Positions 1 to 7,992 of a DNA stretch of 64,000 nt are shown piece by piece. The stretch comes from JACRBE01 sp964429005 (GTDB lineage Bacteria > Chlamydiota > Chlamydiia > Chlamydiales > JACRBE01): the NCBI GenBank assembly GCA_964429005.1, contig CAYSAJ010000008.1, positions 1 through 64,000 of the forward strand, in the 5' to 3' direction. Made by a program: the position numbers and the translations under genes. The notes below the pieces were generated by a model. It had not been told where the DNA came from. It worked only from the letters and a program-made list of their open reading frames with translations, and did no database searches. Each line of letters starts with the position of its first letter. Positions within the stretch are counted from its first letter, which is position 1.

Positions 1-941
1 ACAACTTGATAAGAGGGATAATCTTGTTCCAAAACACTTTTGAGATTGTTTACGCAATATCGTTGATTATTATAGGAAGCTATAATAATCAAAAAATTTT
101 CCTCTTTTAAAACCTCATATGAGGTTTCTATGGGGGATTTATCAAGGGGTTTATACTTTTGTTTGGTACGTATAAATAAATCCAATCCTCTTTGAAGATC
201 TCTGTCTACTCTATGGTCACTGATCGGATTATTATCATTATAATGATAAAGAACTTTAGGGATGAACCTAAAACGCCCTCCCGTCATTTCAATCATGGGC
301 AGCATGATAGCCATATCCCAAGTCATTTTAAAAAAGTCCCCTTCATACATAAGATCTTCAGTTTTTATTTCCTTGAATAACCAAGCGTAAAAAGTTCTTA
401 AATGAGAAGGAATGTGATGCCAGCTTCTAAAATCATTTTTTTTAACGATGTGAGAGGGAATTGGAGAGCAAAATCCTATGTTTCCCGAATTTTTTTCCTT
501 AAATTGTCCATAGGTAAGCCAGATATCAGGATTTTGGTACACCTTATTAAGATAAGCCAAGACAGTGTCGTTTTCAAACGCATCATCCCCATCTAATAAG
601 ACAACAATATCTTCTTCTTCAGCATGCTCATATATTGCTTCGTAGATATTACGAAGGGCTCCTTTTCTTTTGTGATTATCTATTACGATAAACTTATCAT
701 CCATATGAGCTGCTGCTATTTCTGCATGAACAATTTTGCTCGTATTGTCGGATGAATAATCATTAATATATACAACCTTATAATTGCTATATTTTTGACT
801 AATCACTGATGAAATATTCCATTTTGCGAAATTTTCATTATTGTAGGATGGTATAACTACTAACATCGGTCTTTCTTGCTGATGAGATATCCCCAAAACT
901 GATGTGAAGATAAATAGAAGAGCTAAGTAATACTTTTTCAT
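1..941 (-). CDS. Exported GT2-type glycosyltransferase, partial (C-terminus beyond window edge)
   Basis: The reverse strand reads open from an ATG at 941 to base 1 (313 codons), so the 3' end is missing. Residues 1-20 form a hydrophobic signal peptide (MKKYYLALLFIFTSVLG). A GT2 (GT-A fold) domain follows, with the nucleotide-binding VVIPSYNN motif, an acidic turn (INDYSSDNT) and LLDGDDAF as the DXD metal/sugar-nucleotide site. The family signature HLRTFYAWLF comes later. Near the edge a second GT2 start (IIIASYNNQRY) appears, so the protein probably has two tandem GT2 domains. It is closely similar to the GT2 proteins at 7993-9750 and 9761-10672. It lies 3 bp after the GT6 gene on the same strand, consistent with one operon. 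Acceptor and sugar are unknown. The export signal is unusual for an enzyme using cytosolic sugar nucleotides. Confidence 0.85.
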   Translation of the reverse strand, partial: MKKYYLALLFIFTSVLGISHQQERPMLVVIPSYNNENFAKWNISSVISQKYSNYKVVYINDYSSDNTSKIVHAEIAAAHMDDKFIVIDNHKRKGALRNIYEAIYEHAEEEDIVVLLDGDDAFENDTVLAYLNKVYQNPDIWLTYGQFKEKNSGNIGFCSPIPSHIVKKNDFRSWHHIPSHLRTFYAWLFKEIKTEDLMYEGDFFKMTWDMAIMLPMIEMTGGRFRFIPKVLYHYNDNNPISDHRVDRDLQRGLDLFIRTKQKYKPLDKSPIETSYEVLKEENFLIIIASYNNQRYCVNNLKSVLEQDYPSYQV

Positions 942-943
942 TC

Positions 944-1675
944 TTATTTCTGCCTCATGTCTTGGTGGTTTTTATCTAATGCTAGTAATTTCTTTTTATA
1001 AGGAATGTTCCAACTTTCAGGGTAACAATAAGCAGGCGATAAAACTTTTGTTGGAGGATGATCGACAAAGTATCGATTGAGGTGGCTTTCGTCATGCCAA
1101 ACCGCAATGAGATTTTTTTGTAGATCGACCTCTATATTTTGAGAAGCAATTTTACAAATATTAAGAAATTCATTTTTTTCTCCTCCGTAGAACCCCCCTG
1201 CAAAATAGGTTTTTCCTTCTTTATTAGATATGCATGCCGTCGACTGAGGATTTGTTTCATAGGAGCCTCTTTTGCCTACAAAACCGGGGTGCTGAGTTCC
1301 TATGCGAGTAGAGAGAATTTCATCTCCTACATAATCTACAAAAAGCATATCTGCATCTGAAGCGTAAAGGTAATCAATGTTATGAAAGAGTTCTCGATGT
1401 TGGTAATACACTTTAAATCTCATCATTGTATCAAAAGGCCAGCCTAAACGCTGTTGCTCTACTCTCACCACATCTTTACTGGGTTGTAGAGGTTGATCTG
1501 TAAAAATAAAATAAGTAACTTGATGATTAGTGAAGAAAAATTTTCTACACGATTCTACGAATCGTTCAGCATAAGTCGCATATTTACCTGTGGCCATAAT
1601 GCAAAGGCCAATGTGCTCACAATGAGAATCAAAGGGGAAACTTAGTAATACAAACGCAAGAAAGAGTTTTTTCAT
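944..1675 (-). CDS. Exported GT6 family glycosyltransferase (ABO blood-group-like)
   Basis: This 243-residue protein matches the GT6 family, which holds the human ABO transferases and alpha-1,3-galactosyltransferase. Recognisable blocks in order are RLGWPFDTMMRF (residues 76-87), the DXD site SDADM (106-110), GTQHPGF (126-132), the donor-selectivity loop FAGGFYGG (158-165), AVWHDESHLNRY (191-202) with the expected catalytic Glu196, PTKVLSPAY (208-216) and a C-terminal KNHQ. The enzymes transfer Gal or GalNAc from UDP-sugar in alpha-1,3 linkage, retaining configuration. Residues 1-19 look like a signal peptide (MKKLFLAFVLLSFPF). Many bacterial GT6 enzymes are reported to carry NXN instead of DXD; this one keeps DAD like the vertebrate enzymes. 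Gly at the position equivalent to human residue 268 suggests GalNAc transfer, but that is inference. ATG start; same-strand neighbours are GT2-type proteins. Confidence 0.9.
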   Translation of the reverse strand: MKKLFLAFVLLSFPFDSHCEHIGLCIMATGKYATYAERFVESCRKFFFTNHQVTYFIFTDQPLQPSKDVVRVEQQRLGWPFDTMMRFKVYYQHRELFHNIDYLYASDADMLFVDYVGDEILSTRIGTQHPGFVGKRGSYETNPQSTACISNKEGKTYFAGGFYGGEKNEFLNICKIASQNIEVDLQKNLIAVWHDESHLNRYFVDHPPTKVLSPAYCYPESWNIPYKKKLLALDKNHQDMRQK

Positions 1676-1812
1676 AGTTTTTCTACATTTAGCTTCTTCT
1701 AGTATGACTATAAGAAGGATTGTTAAGGTTTAAGTTGGGGCAAATATAAGTAAAATATTTTATTTTGCCTACAACTTCCTAATTTGTTTTTGACTCATTA
1801 AGTCATAAATCC

Positions 1813-2745
1813 TTAATTAGAGTTGCGAAGAACAAAAGTTGGGAAATAATCCATATGAGCCGATTTATTGTTATACTGGTATAAAGGACCGATATCCATT
1901 TTCAATCCCCGTTCGAAAAAAGAGAGAAGTTCAGCTGCAGTTAGGTAATGAGATTGGCGGTTTGGGTAGTTATATTCTGAGACAATATTCAGCGGCAGAT
2001 TGACGATTTTTGAGGTGGTATAACACAGCCCCATTTTGTAGTGCTGGGCTCTTGCTGCCCATTTTTCTTCCATTTTATTGGGAGCTTCATATGAAATTTG
2101 TCTGAGGTCCGCTTCTATAGTTTTTTTATTGTATAATGTGAAATCTACTGAGTTAGGGTAATTGAAATCTCCTGATGAATCACTAAAGACCCATTGAACT
2201 ACTGTATTAGTAATTGATCTGAATCGGGGCATCTTATGAGGTTCATTGTTCATGTAGCAGTAAGTTACATTTTTACCTAATCTATAGAATAACCCATAAG
2301 ACTTAGTTTTTTTTAGTAAATCAACGCCTTCACTTAGCTGAATATAATCTTTGACAAGGATATCGTCTGTGCAAAATACAAGATAATCATTATTCGAAAA
2401 ATTTTTATCGAAAGCAAGCTTTAGAACGAGAGGTTTAAAAGAAGCTTTTATGTCGTGATTTGGTTGTCGAGCAAAAAAAACACCTGGAAAAGAGCCCTTC
2501 ACGATGGTGTAGGCATCTTCATACTGCTCTGAGCTAGCCCGATAAATTACAGAAATATGATCTGAATCTGTTACAAATTTTGCAATCGATTCAAGACAAG
2601 CGAACAGTTGTAGAGGCCTGTTATAAGAGAAAATAATAATATCCGCACTATCATGTGCAAATGTAAGGAAAGGAGCTGCTAGAGCTCCAACAAAAGCAAA
2701 AAAACTAGAGAAGAACTTCATAACGACCATCATAAAAAATTTCAT
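1813..2745 (-). CDS. Exported GT-A-like protein of the 'FSYNRPLQ' family
   Basis: The 310-residue product has an N-terminal signal peptide ending near LTFA-HDSAD. A GT-A-like domain follows: IIIFSYNRPLQLFACLES at the start of the fold and YLVFCTDDILV in the position of a metal-binding acidic motif. The whole mature part is homologous to residues ~311-585 of the fusion protein at 7993-9750, including NSVDFTLY, PLNIVSEY and LDISPLY-type blocks. It is therefore a stand-alone copy of that second domain. Sugar donor and acceptor are unknown. Two in-frame ATGs (2745 and 2721) precede the hydrophobic segment and neither has a strong ribosome site. A glycosyltransferase role is inferred from fold-level motifs and context. 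Confidence 0.7.
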   Translation of the reverse strand: MKFFMMVVMKFFSSFFAFVGALAAPFLTFAHDSADIIIFSYNRPLQLFACLESIAKFVTDSDHISVIYRASSEQYEDAYTIVKGSFPGVFFARQPNHDIKASFKPLVLKLAFDKNFSNNDYLVFCTDDILVKDYIQLSEGVDLLKKTKSYGLFYRLGKNVTYCYMNNEPHKMPRFRSITNTVVQWVFSDSSGDFNYPNSVDFTLYNKKTIEADLRQISYEAPNKMEEKWAARAQHYKMGLCYTTSKIVNLPLNIVSEYNYPNRQSHYLTAAELLSFFERGLKMDIGPLYQYNNKSAHMDYFPTFVLRNSN

Positions 2746-2891
2746 GCAGTATCTTCAAATTAGTTTTTCAAGTCAATTCTTACACTTCGCTATTTTCTGA
2801 ATTTATTCCTCTCGTGAAAAAGGGGATTTTGTTGCTAAGGAATCACTTTGGGCGTATTTTTTTATCAAATTTTTTTAACGAAGTCTTTTCT

Positions 2892-3683
2892 ATGGTACGT
2901 TTTCTTATATCCCTTTTGATCGGAATTTATTCTCTTAACTTGATCTCTGCAGAAGAATTTCAATTGATTTCTACGAACCTTCGATCTCCTGTAATAAGAA
3001 AACAGCCTCCAAATTTTGATTCAGAAGGTTATTTGTTAAAAAAAATTCTCAAAGATCACCATGTGGTAGTCGATGTGGGAGCAGGTAATAGTGACTGGGG
3101 CAATAAGGCTTTTTCGATCAATAACTCCATTTGCTTATACTTAATAGAGGGAAATCCTAGTCTATTTTTTCGTATAAAAATAACAAACTCTCCAAACGTC
3201 AACCCATTTCTTGTAAGAATTTCAAATTCAAACCAGAAAAGTGAATTTCAGGAACTAAAATCATTTGATTTGAATTCTTTAGGGCATTTGCCAAAACAAA
3301 TTTCTATTCCAACAATGGCCTTAACTAAGTTTTGTGATGAAGAATCTCTTTTTCATATTGATCTTCTTCATATCCACAGAGCTAGCCACATCTATGATAT
3401 ATTGTTAAGCGCATATTCTCTTCTTAGAAGAGGGGAAATTTCTGCAATTTTGATGAGCTATACCATAAAAAACAGTAACGACGGTTCAAACTTTCAAAAA
3501 ATTTTATCTTTCTTAGTTGATCAGAATTACCAGTTGTTTTTGATTCATCCAAAGGGAGTAGAACTATTCGCGCAATCTAAAAATAGGCCTTTTAACTACA
3601 AATCTTTAGATGTTATTGCAATCCATGCTAGCAGAGTAACCATTAATGGTTCTGAAGTAAACTTTCGCCTATCAGAATACTAA
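2892..3683 (+). CDS. Exported FkbM-like methyltransferase-fold protein
   Basis: This is the only plus-strand gene within the left glycosylation block. From the ATG at 2892 it starts MVRFLISLLIGIYSLNLISA, a good signal peptide. An upstream GTG at 2814 is in frame but would bury that peptide after 26 extra residues, so 2892 is preferred. The body resembles FkbM-type SAM-dependent methyltransferases: HVVVDVGAGNSDWGNKA matches motif I, followed by LIEGNPSLFF (the acidic ribose contact) and a late segment LLHIHRASHIYDILLSAY, where FkbM proteins usually have KIDVEGxE. The loss of that Asp/Glu-Gly pair suggests altered or lost chemistry. If active it might O-methylate sugars made by its neighbours. 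Confidence 0.6.
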   Translation: MVRFLISLLIGIYSLNLISAEEFQLISTNLRSPVIRKQPPNFDSEGYLLKKILKDHHVVVDVGAGNSDWGNKAFSINNSICLYLIEGNPSLFFRIKITNSPNVNPFLVRISNSNQKSEFQELKSFDLNSLGHLPKQISIPTMALTKFCDEESLFHIDLLHIHRASHIYDILLSAYSLLRRGEISAILMSYTIKNSNDGSNFQKILSFLVDQNYQLFLIHPKGVELFAQSKNRPFNYKSLDVIAIHASRVTINGSEVNFRLSEY

Positions 3684-3696
3684 GAAAACTGGGTCA

Positions 3697-4428
3697 TCAA
3701 AAATATCTTTTCAGATATTTTTTAGAGATCTCAGGGTAGCGAATTTTGACTTTACTATTCATCTCTTCAATTACTTTTTGGGAATGCTTACTTGAGTGGT
3801 ATTGAGTATCTTTTCCTTTAGAATTTGCATTTCCAGGATATATGGAAAAAATCCTATGCTTTAGACGTTTTCCTTTATCACATGCAACAGAAACTTGATC
3901 TACGGGCAAGCTAAATATCTTCCCTAAGCTCTTACAAGCAATTTCAGGGTTTTCTAGTAAGTCTTCATAATAAAGTAGGATTTTTTCCCCTTGCCAATCC
4001 TCATAAAAGCGAAGAATTTCGAAATACTCACGCATATTGTTAGGAAATTTCGCTAGAGCTTCTTTCAACGATGCTGAAATTTGTTTATTGTTCACTTGGT
4101 GAAAGAAAGATTCTTTGAAATCTCTCACTAGTACGATAAGAATAGATTCAGCCTCTTCATTTTTTGGGATTTTTGTAAGAAAATGAGTGCGATAAAATGT
4201 TGGATATGAGGGGTTATGTTCTAAATGAAACAGTTCATTAAATTTTTTATAGGGGCCACTGTACTCATGAGAAATGATATTTACATCTGTTTGGAGCAAT
4301 TGACTGATGTAGAGATTAAGCAAATGAGACCCTGTACCTGAGTAGTTCAATTGATAAATTCCGGGCGCAGTAAAACCCTTGAAAGCCATAAATAAAAAAA
4401 TGACGCTACTTATTAAGTAAAATCTCAT
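3697..4428 (-). CDS. Exported sulfotransferase-like protein
   Basis: The 243-residue protein begins with a signal peptide (MRFYLISSVIFLFMAFKGFT-A). Mature residues 28-37 (NYSGTGSHLL) resemble the 5'-phosphosulfate-binding loop of PAPS sulfotransferases. ILIVLVRDFKESFF at 96-109 matches the 3'-phosphate-binding segment (Arg-Asp followed by Ser). ILLYYEDLLENPE further on matches the YEDLxxxP block of the family. These enzymes move sulfate from PAPS to hydroxyls of carbohydrates, lipids or proteins. The fold assignment is fairly strong; activity is not certain because the loop lacks the usual Lys. In a secreted setting PAPS supply is a problem unless the protein works inside a host cell compartment. 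Convergent with the FkbM-like gene, 13 bp apart. Confidence 0.65.
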   Translation of the reverse strand: MRFYLISSVIFLFMAFKGFTAPGIYQLNYSGTGSHLLNLYISQLLQTDVNIISHEYSGPYKKFNELFHLEHNPSYPTFYRTHFLTKIPKNEEAESILIVLVRDFKESFFHQVNNKQISASLKEALAKFPNNMREYFEILRFYEDWQGEKILLYYEDLLENPEIACKSLGKIFSLPVDQVSVACDKGKRLKHRIFSIYPGNANSKGKDTQYHSSKHSQKVIEEMNSKVKIRYPEISKKYLKRYF

Positions 4429-4447
4429 ATGAGGTTCTCAAAAAGAA

Positions 4448-5236
4448 TTAATTAATGTGGATATATAGCACTTCTGGAATGAAGCGTATATGTTTTTTGG
4501 AGAGTTCTGCTATGGGTTTGAGTTGATAGTTCACGTATTCATCAAGAGTTAAGTAATCAGCGAATTCGGAAAATTGAAGATTGAGCTGTTTGTAGAGGCC
4601 TGCATAGAACACTTTTACGTAGGATTGAAGCCAAAAATGTTTCTGCATTTTTTTGGTTGACCATTCCTTTCGAGTGGTAAAGGGTATTTGATTTCCTTTT
4701 TTGTCTGTTCTTTCTTCTATGTACTGGGTAAAGCAAAGGAACACATTTTCGGTTTTATAGATGTCGTTGATTTGAGAGAGGGCTTTTTTGCTTGCTAGGT
4801 AATTTGATGATCCTAAGTACATGACCACATCTTCATCTTGAGAGGCGCTGATCACTTTATGGAAAGCTTCGATCATCTCTTGTTGATTTTCACAAACAAC
4901 AACATCCATTTGCTTTTTTGAGAGTTGATAGGAATCAGCAAGCTGCTTCAATTTTGCTGAATCTTCAGGGAAAAAAGTGATGTAGGTGAGAGCAAAATTA
5001 GGATAATTTTGATCGAAAATGGATTTTACAGTGTTCTCATCAAAGTGGGATTCATCAGTGAGGATTACTCTGAACATTTTATCTGAATACGTAAGGATTT
5101 CAGTCGTCATGAGCTCATGTTTATCAAACTTTCCCCTGGAAGTGTGCTTGAGAAGCGTGTAGCGCTTCATCACAAACACGGGGAGGATGAGTAAAAGCAA
5201 AAAAGTAATTAGGCGGTGGGCAAAACGTATCTTCAT
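4448..5236 (-). CDS. Membrane-anchored degenerate GT2-like protein (probable pseudoenzyme)
   Basis: The 262-residue product has an N-terminal membrane segment (residues 7-24, ITFLLLLILPVFVM). Its body aligns with the GT2 proteins at 7993-9750 and 9761-10672: KSIFDQNYPNF equals the SALDQEYGNY block, and VKVFYAGLYKQL equals HLRTFYAGLF. The C-terminal FIPEVLYIH matches FIPEIFYIY. The catalytic DGDD motif is replaced by LGSSN (residues 141-145) and the first nucleotide-binding motif is RVILTDES rather than VVIPSYNN. It probably lacks transferase activity and may be a regulatory or scaffolding relative. The reading frame is intact, so it has been kept under selection or diverged recently. Confidence 0.6.
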   Translation of the reverse strand: MKIRFAHRLITFLLLLILPVFVMKRYTLLKHTSRGKFDKHELMTTEILTYSDKMFRVILTDESHFDENTVKSIFDQNYPNFALTYITFFPEDSAKLKQLADSYQLSKKQMDVVVCENQQEMIEAFHKVISASQDEDVVMYLGSSNYLASKKALSQINDIYKTENVFLCFTQYIEERTDKKGNQIPFTTRKEWSTKKMQKHFWLQSYVKVFYAGLYKQLNLQFSEFADYLTLDEYVNYQLKPIAELSKKHIRFIPEVLYIHIN

Positions 5237-5270
5237 AATTTTGGCTTGATACTGAAAGTTTTGATCAATG

Positions 5271-5906
5271 TCAATTGCTTTTCAGAGAAAAATGGTGATC
5301 TTGAAGAATTAACCGCTCTTCTTTTGTAGGATAAAGAGACAAAAGCCTCGAAAATTTTCTTTGTCTGATCCCTAGTCTGAACATAAAAATTCCTAAGCTA
5401 ATTAGGGGAAATCCAAAAAACCAAGGGTTAGCAAAGAAAACTGGCAGCACTAGTAATCCTAAAAAGAGGGCGATTTCCTTTGGTGAAGTAAATAAAGGAC
5501 CTAGGTATCTACGGTATGAAACTTTAGAAGTCTGATAAGCTATAAACTCCTCAATTTTAGGCTCATCGAACATGCATCGCATCGCATGAACAAGTTCATG
5601 CTGAAGGATTTCCTCTTTGGAATAGAAAAGCCAGTGACTCTTCTTCTGAAAAACTTTTTTCAAGTGAATGATGGGTCTTCGAATTCCATCAGTTTCATCA
5701 ATGAAAGTCGCTCCCCCCTCAAAGAAAGAAAGTCCTTTATTAGTATAAAAAAGAGGGATCCACCCTAGCAGGTGGTCATCTGCTTTTGGATCCCTATTTT
5801 CGAGGCAAAAAGAAATTCGCTGGGCGAATTCTCTATCAGATTCTGATGGGCCTTGGATAAAGCCTATTTGGCTCTCGCTCGAAGAGGTTTTTGGAGTATG
5901 AGCCAT
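5271..5906 (-). CDS. Membrane protein with HExxH zinc-metalloprotease-like motif
   Basis: I do not recognise a named family for this 211-residue protein. ILQHELVHAMR places HELVH at residues 103-107, a classic zinc-binding HExxH, and Glu119/Glu120 (DEPKIEEF) lie where a third ligand could be. Two hydrophobic segments follow (about 144-158 and 162-178), then a basic cytosolic-looking tail. No signal peptide is visible. Its start overlaps the end of the next upstream gene by 43 bp, implying translational coupling with the DXD glycosyltransferases. The active-site motif makes a membrane peptidase plausible; substrate unknown. Confidence 0.55.
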   Translation of the reverse strand: MAHTPKTSSSESQIGFIQGPSESDREFAQRISFCLENRDPKADDHLLGWIPLFYTNKGLSFFEGGATFIDETDGIRRPIIHLKKVFQKKSHWLFYSKEEILQHELVHAMRCMFDEPKIEEFIAYQTSKVSYRRYLGPLFTSPKEIALFLGLLVLPVFFANPWFFGFPLISLGIFMFRLGIRQRKFSRLLSLYPTKEERLILQDHHFSLKSN

Positions 5907-6925
5907 GCTACGATTCCTACATTGATCAAGAGGGAAAAAGCGCCAAGTAGAAGCATTTTATTACTTTTTTTGGCCATTTTATCCAGCTGTTTTCTCACTA
6001 AGTTTTCAAAAGGATCTTCTGTTTTATACCAAGTTCCTGAGTAAAGATGGTGAGCAAATGAGCCCGTTTTCGTTCCCAAGCTATTAAAATAGCCTGCAGG
6101 AAGAACCATATTTTTGAGATCTGAATGAGATATGTTTTCTCTTACTGCGTCATCAAAAGCGCCAAAAGTGCGATGCGCTACTCTATAAATTGTTGATTCC
6201 TGGTCAGTTCCAGGAAAAGCTCTTTCAACTCGATTCCAACGTTCTTTAACACGTGATATGGTTTCGCCAAGAAAAGGATGATGAGGAACAGAGGCAATGA
6301 TGTTGTTACATACAGAGATAGAGCTACTGATTTTTGGAGAATGAGGAGGCTCGAGACCACAAACAAAATCAAAGTTGTTCACAAGAGAATCCAGGGAGCG
6401 ATAGCAAATCACATCATGATCCACATAGAGACCCCCTTCATTAAAGAGGATTTCATAGCGGAGAATATCAGATCTCTCTGCATAGTTGTTTGATAGGTAA
6501 TATTCTTCTTTTAGAGTTGAATAGGGATACTCATCAAACACCCTGTATTCAAGATCTGGGTGAACCTGCTCTCTTTTTCTGTCTGTCCAAAAGATGTATT
6601 TGAAGCTGGGGTTTTTTTCGACCCAACTTCTGATGTTTGCAATCGAATCTCTGGGAAATTCTCTGGGACCGAGCCAAATAAAATGAAGAGTTCTGGGGAT
6701 GTTTTTTGGGGAGTTTTTTCTGTATTGGAGATGTTTATTTGTTAGAAAGTTCTTTTCAAAGATTTGTAAATAGCCAAAATCTTCATTCGTCACCACATGC
6801 TTCCAAAATGGAGTGTTTTGCCCCATTTGGGCGCGGAAATCGTCATCCTGAATTTCTTTCTTTTTATGGCATCCGCAAAATGAGAGGGCTATAACACTAA
6901 GAAGAGTAACACTGATTTTTTTCAT
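5864..6925 (-). CDS. Exported DXD glycosyltransferase (GT32/OCH1- and toxin-like), copy 1
   Basis: The 353-residue protein carries the 'sugar-binding region with DXD motif' seen in GT32/OCH1-type enzymes and in clostridial glucosylating toxins. IPRTLHFIWLGPREFP (76-91) is the typical entry strand, followed by YIFWTDRK, YAERSDILRYEIL and NEGGLYVDHDV with DHD at 169-171 as the metal/UDP-sugar site. The N-terminus is a signal sequence ending in a Cys-rich segment (SFCGC) that may be a lipobox. The C-terminus has a second hydrophobic helix (~324-343) followed by basic residues. This gives a catalytic domain held outside the cytoplasm by one or two anchors. It overlaps its paralogue by 4 bp (6922-6925). 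Confidence 0.8.
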   Translation of the reverse strand: MKKISVTLLSVIALSFCGCHKKKEIQDDDFRAQMGQNTPFWKHVVTNEDFGYLQIFEKNFLTNKHLQYRKNSPKNIPRTLHFIWLGPREFPRDSIANIRSWVEKNPSFKYIFWTDRKREQVHPDLEYRVFDEYPYSTLKEEYYLSNNYAERSDILRYEILFNEGGLYVDHDVICYRSLDSLVNNFDFVCGLEPPHSPKISSSISVCNNIIASVPHHPFLGETISRVKERWNRVERAFPGTDQESTIYRVAHRTFGAFDDAVRENISHSDLKNMVLPAGYFNSLGTKTGSFAHHLYSGTWYKTEDPFENLVRKQLDKMAKKSNKMLLLGAFSLLINVGIVAWLILQKPLRARAK

Positions 6926-7980
6926 ATTTCATTCATCCTTCTTGTAGTCGACCATCCTATCAAACTGAGTAGAAGGGCAGATAGTGCTAAAAAAACATAC
7001 ATGGAAACAACATAAGACATTTTTTTGAAGGGCTTATTGATTTTAGAATAGACAAACTGGGGTTTGGTAACTTCGCTATAGAAATTCCAAGAACTCGCAT
7101 AAAGGTGTTTAGAGTAAATTCCTTGCATGCTCTCCATGGGATAAAAGTAAGCGGCCGGAAAAACAATATCATTATAAGGGGAGGAAGAGAGGTTCTTCAT
7201 CAGTGAGTGGCTGAGCGCCATATAAGTCCTATGCATAACTCTCTCAAGCTGTGATAATTGATCCGTGGTTCGAAACTGTCTCGTAAATTTTTCCCAATTT
7301 GCCATCACTGTATCGATTGCGCCTAAAATGATAGGATGTTCTGGCCTTGCACCTATGAGGCCAATACCTGCTGTAATATTATGGTGATCGATAGGAGCAT
7401 GAGGGGCTTCGAGGCAGGCATAAAAATCGTAGGCTTGGTTGAGGTTATGGAAGGGGCGCAAGCAAAATGCATCATGATCTATATAGATGCCCCCTTCTTG
7501 GGCAAGAATTTCCATGCGAAGGATATCAGCCTTTTCTGACCAGTTCGTCGATTCGTGATAATATTTTTTGAGTTTACGAAAGAAAAATTGGTCGACATAG
7601 CGAATTTGGAGTCCATGAACTGGAATAATTCTTTCGCGGTCTGTCCAGAAATAAAAATCCCAATCTGGGTGATGCACAAGCCAAGAGCGAACAGTGTTGA
7701 TTGAGCCTAGGGGGAAGCTTTTATGGCCTAGCCAAATCAGATGAATTTTTTTTGGAACTTTGAATTGATCGCCGTGATCGAATTGAAGCTCTTTGAATTT
7801 TTCATAGTTTGCCTCATATAGGGCTAGAATTGAACGTTCCTCAGCTGAATCTACATATTTCCAGCGAGTGGTGTTTTTTCCCATAAGCTCTTGAAAATCA
7901 TTGCAGATATCAAGTGAAGAGAGCTCTTTAGCAAGTCCTAGTGTCGAAAAGAAAAGAATCAGCAGCGTAAAATATTTCAC
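6922..7980 (-). CDS. Exported DXD glycosyltransferase (GT32/OCH1- and toxin-like), copy 2
   Basis: This paralogue of the preceding gene (352 residues) has the same plan. It has a signal peptide (MKYFTLLILFFSTLGLA), VPKKIHLIWLGHKSFP at 75-90, FYFWTDRER, SEKADILRMEIL and QEGGIYIDHDAF with DHD at 168-170. A C-terminal membrane helix (~322-341) ends in basic residues. The start is a GTG at 7980 with GGAG about 9 nt upstream. The shared signal-catalytic-TM layout in both copies indicates that membrane attachment outside the cytoplasm matters for function. The acceptor is unknown; GT32 enzymes act on glycans or lipids, the toxins on proteins. Confidence 0.8.
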   Translation of the reverse strand: MKYFTLLILFFSTLGLAKELSSLDICNDFQELMGKNTTRWKYVDSAEERSILALYEANYEKFKELQFDHGDQFKVPKKIHLIWLGHKSFPLGSINTVRSWLVHHPDWDFYFWTDRERIIPVHGLQIRYVDQFFFRKLKKYYHESTNWSEKADILRMEILAQEGGIYIDHDAFCLRPFHNLNQAYDFYACLEAPHAPIDHHNITAGIGLIGARPEHPIILGAIDTVMANWEKFTRQFRTTDQLSQLERVMHRTYMALSHSLMKNLSSSPYNDIVFPAAYFYPMESMQGIYSKHLYASSWNFYSEVTKPQFVYSKINKPFKKMSYVVSMYVFLALSALLLSLIGWSTTRRMNEI

Positions 7981-7992
7981 AAGATCCCACTC

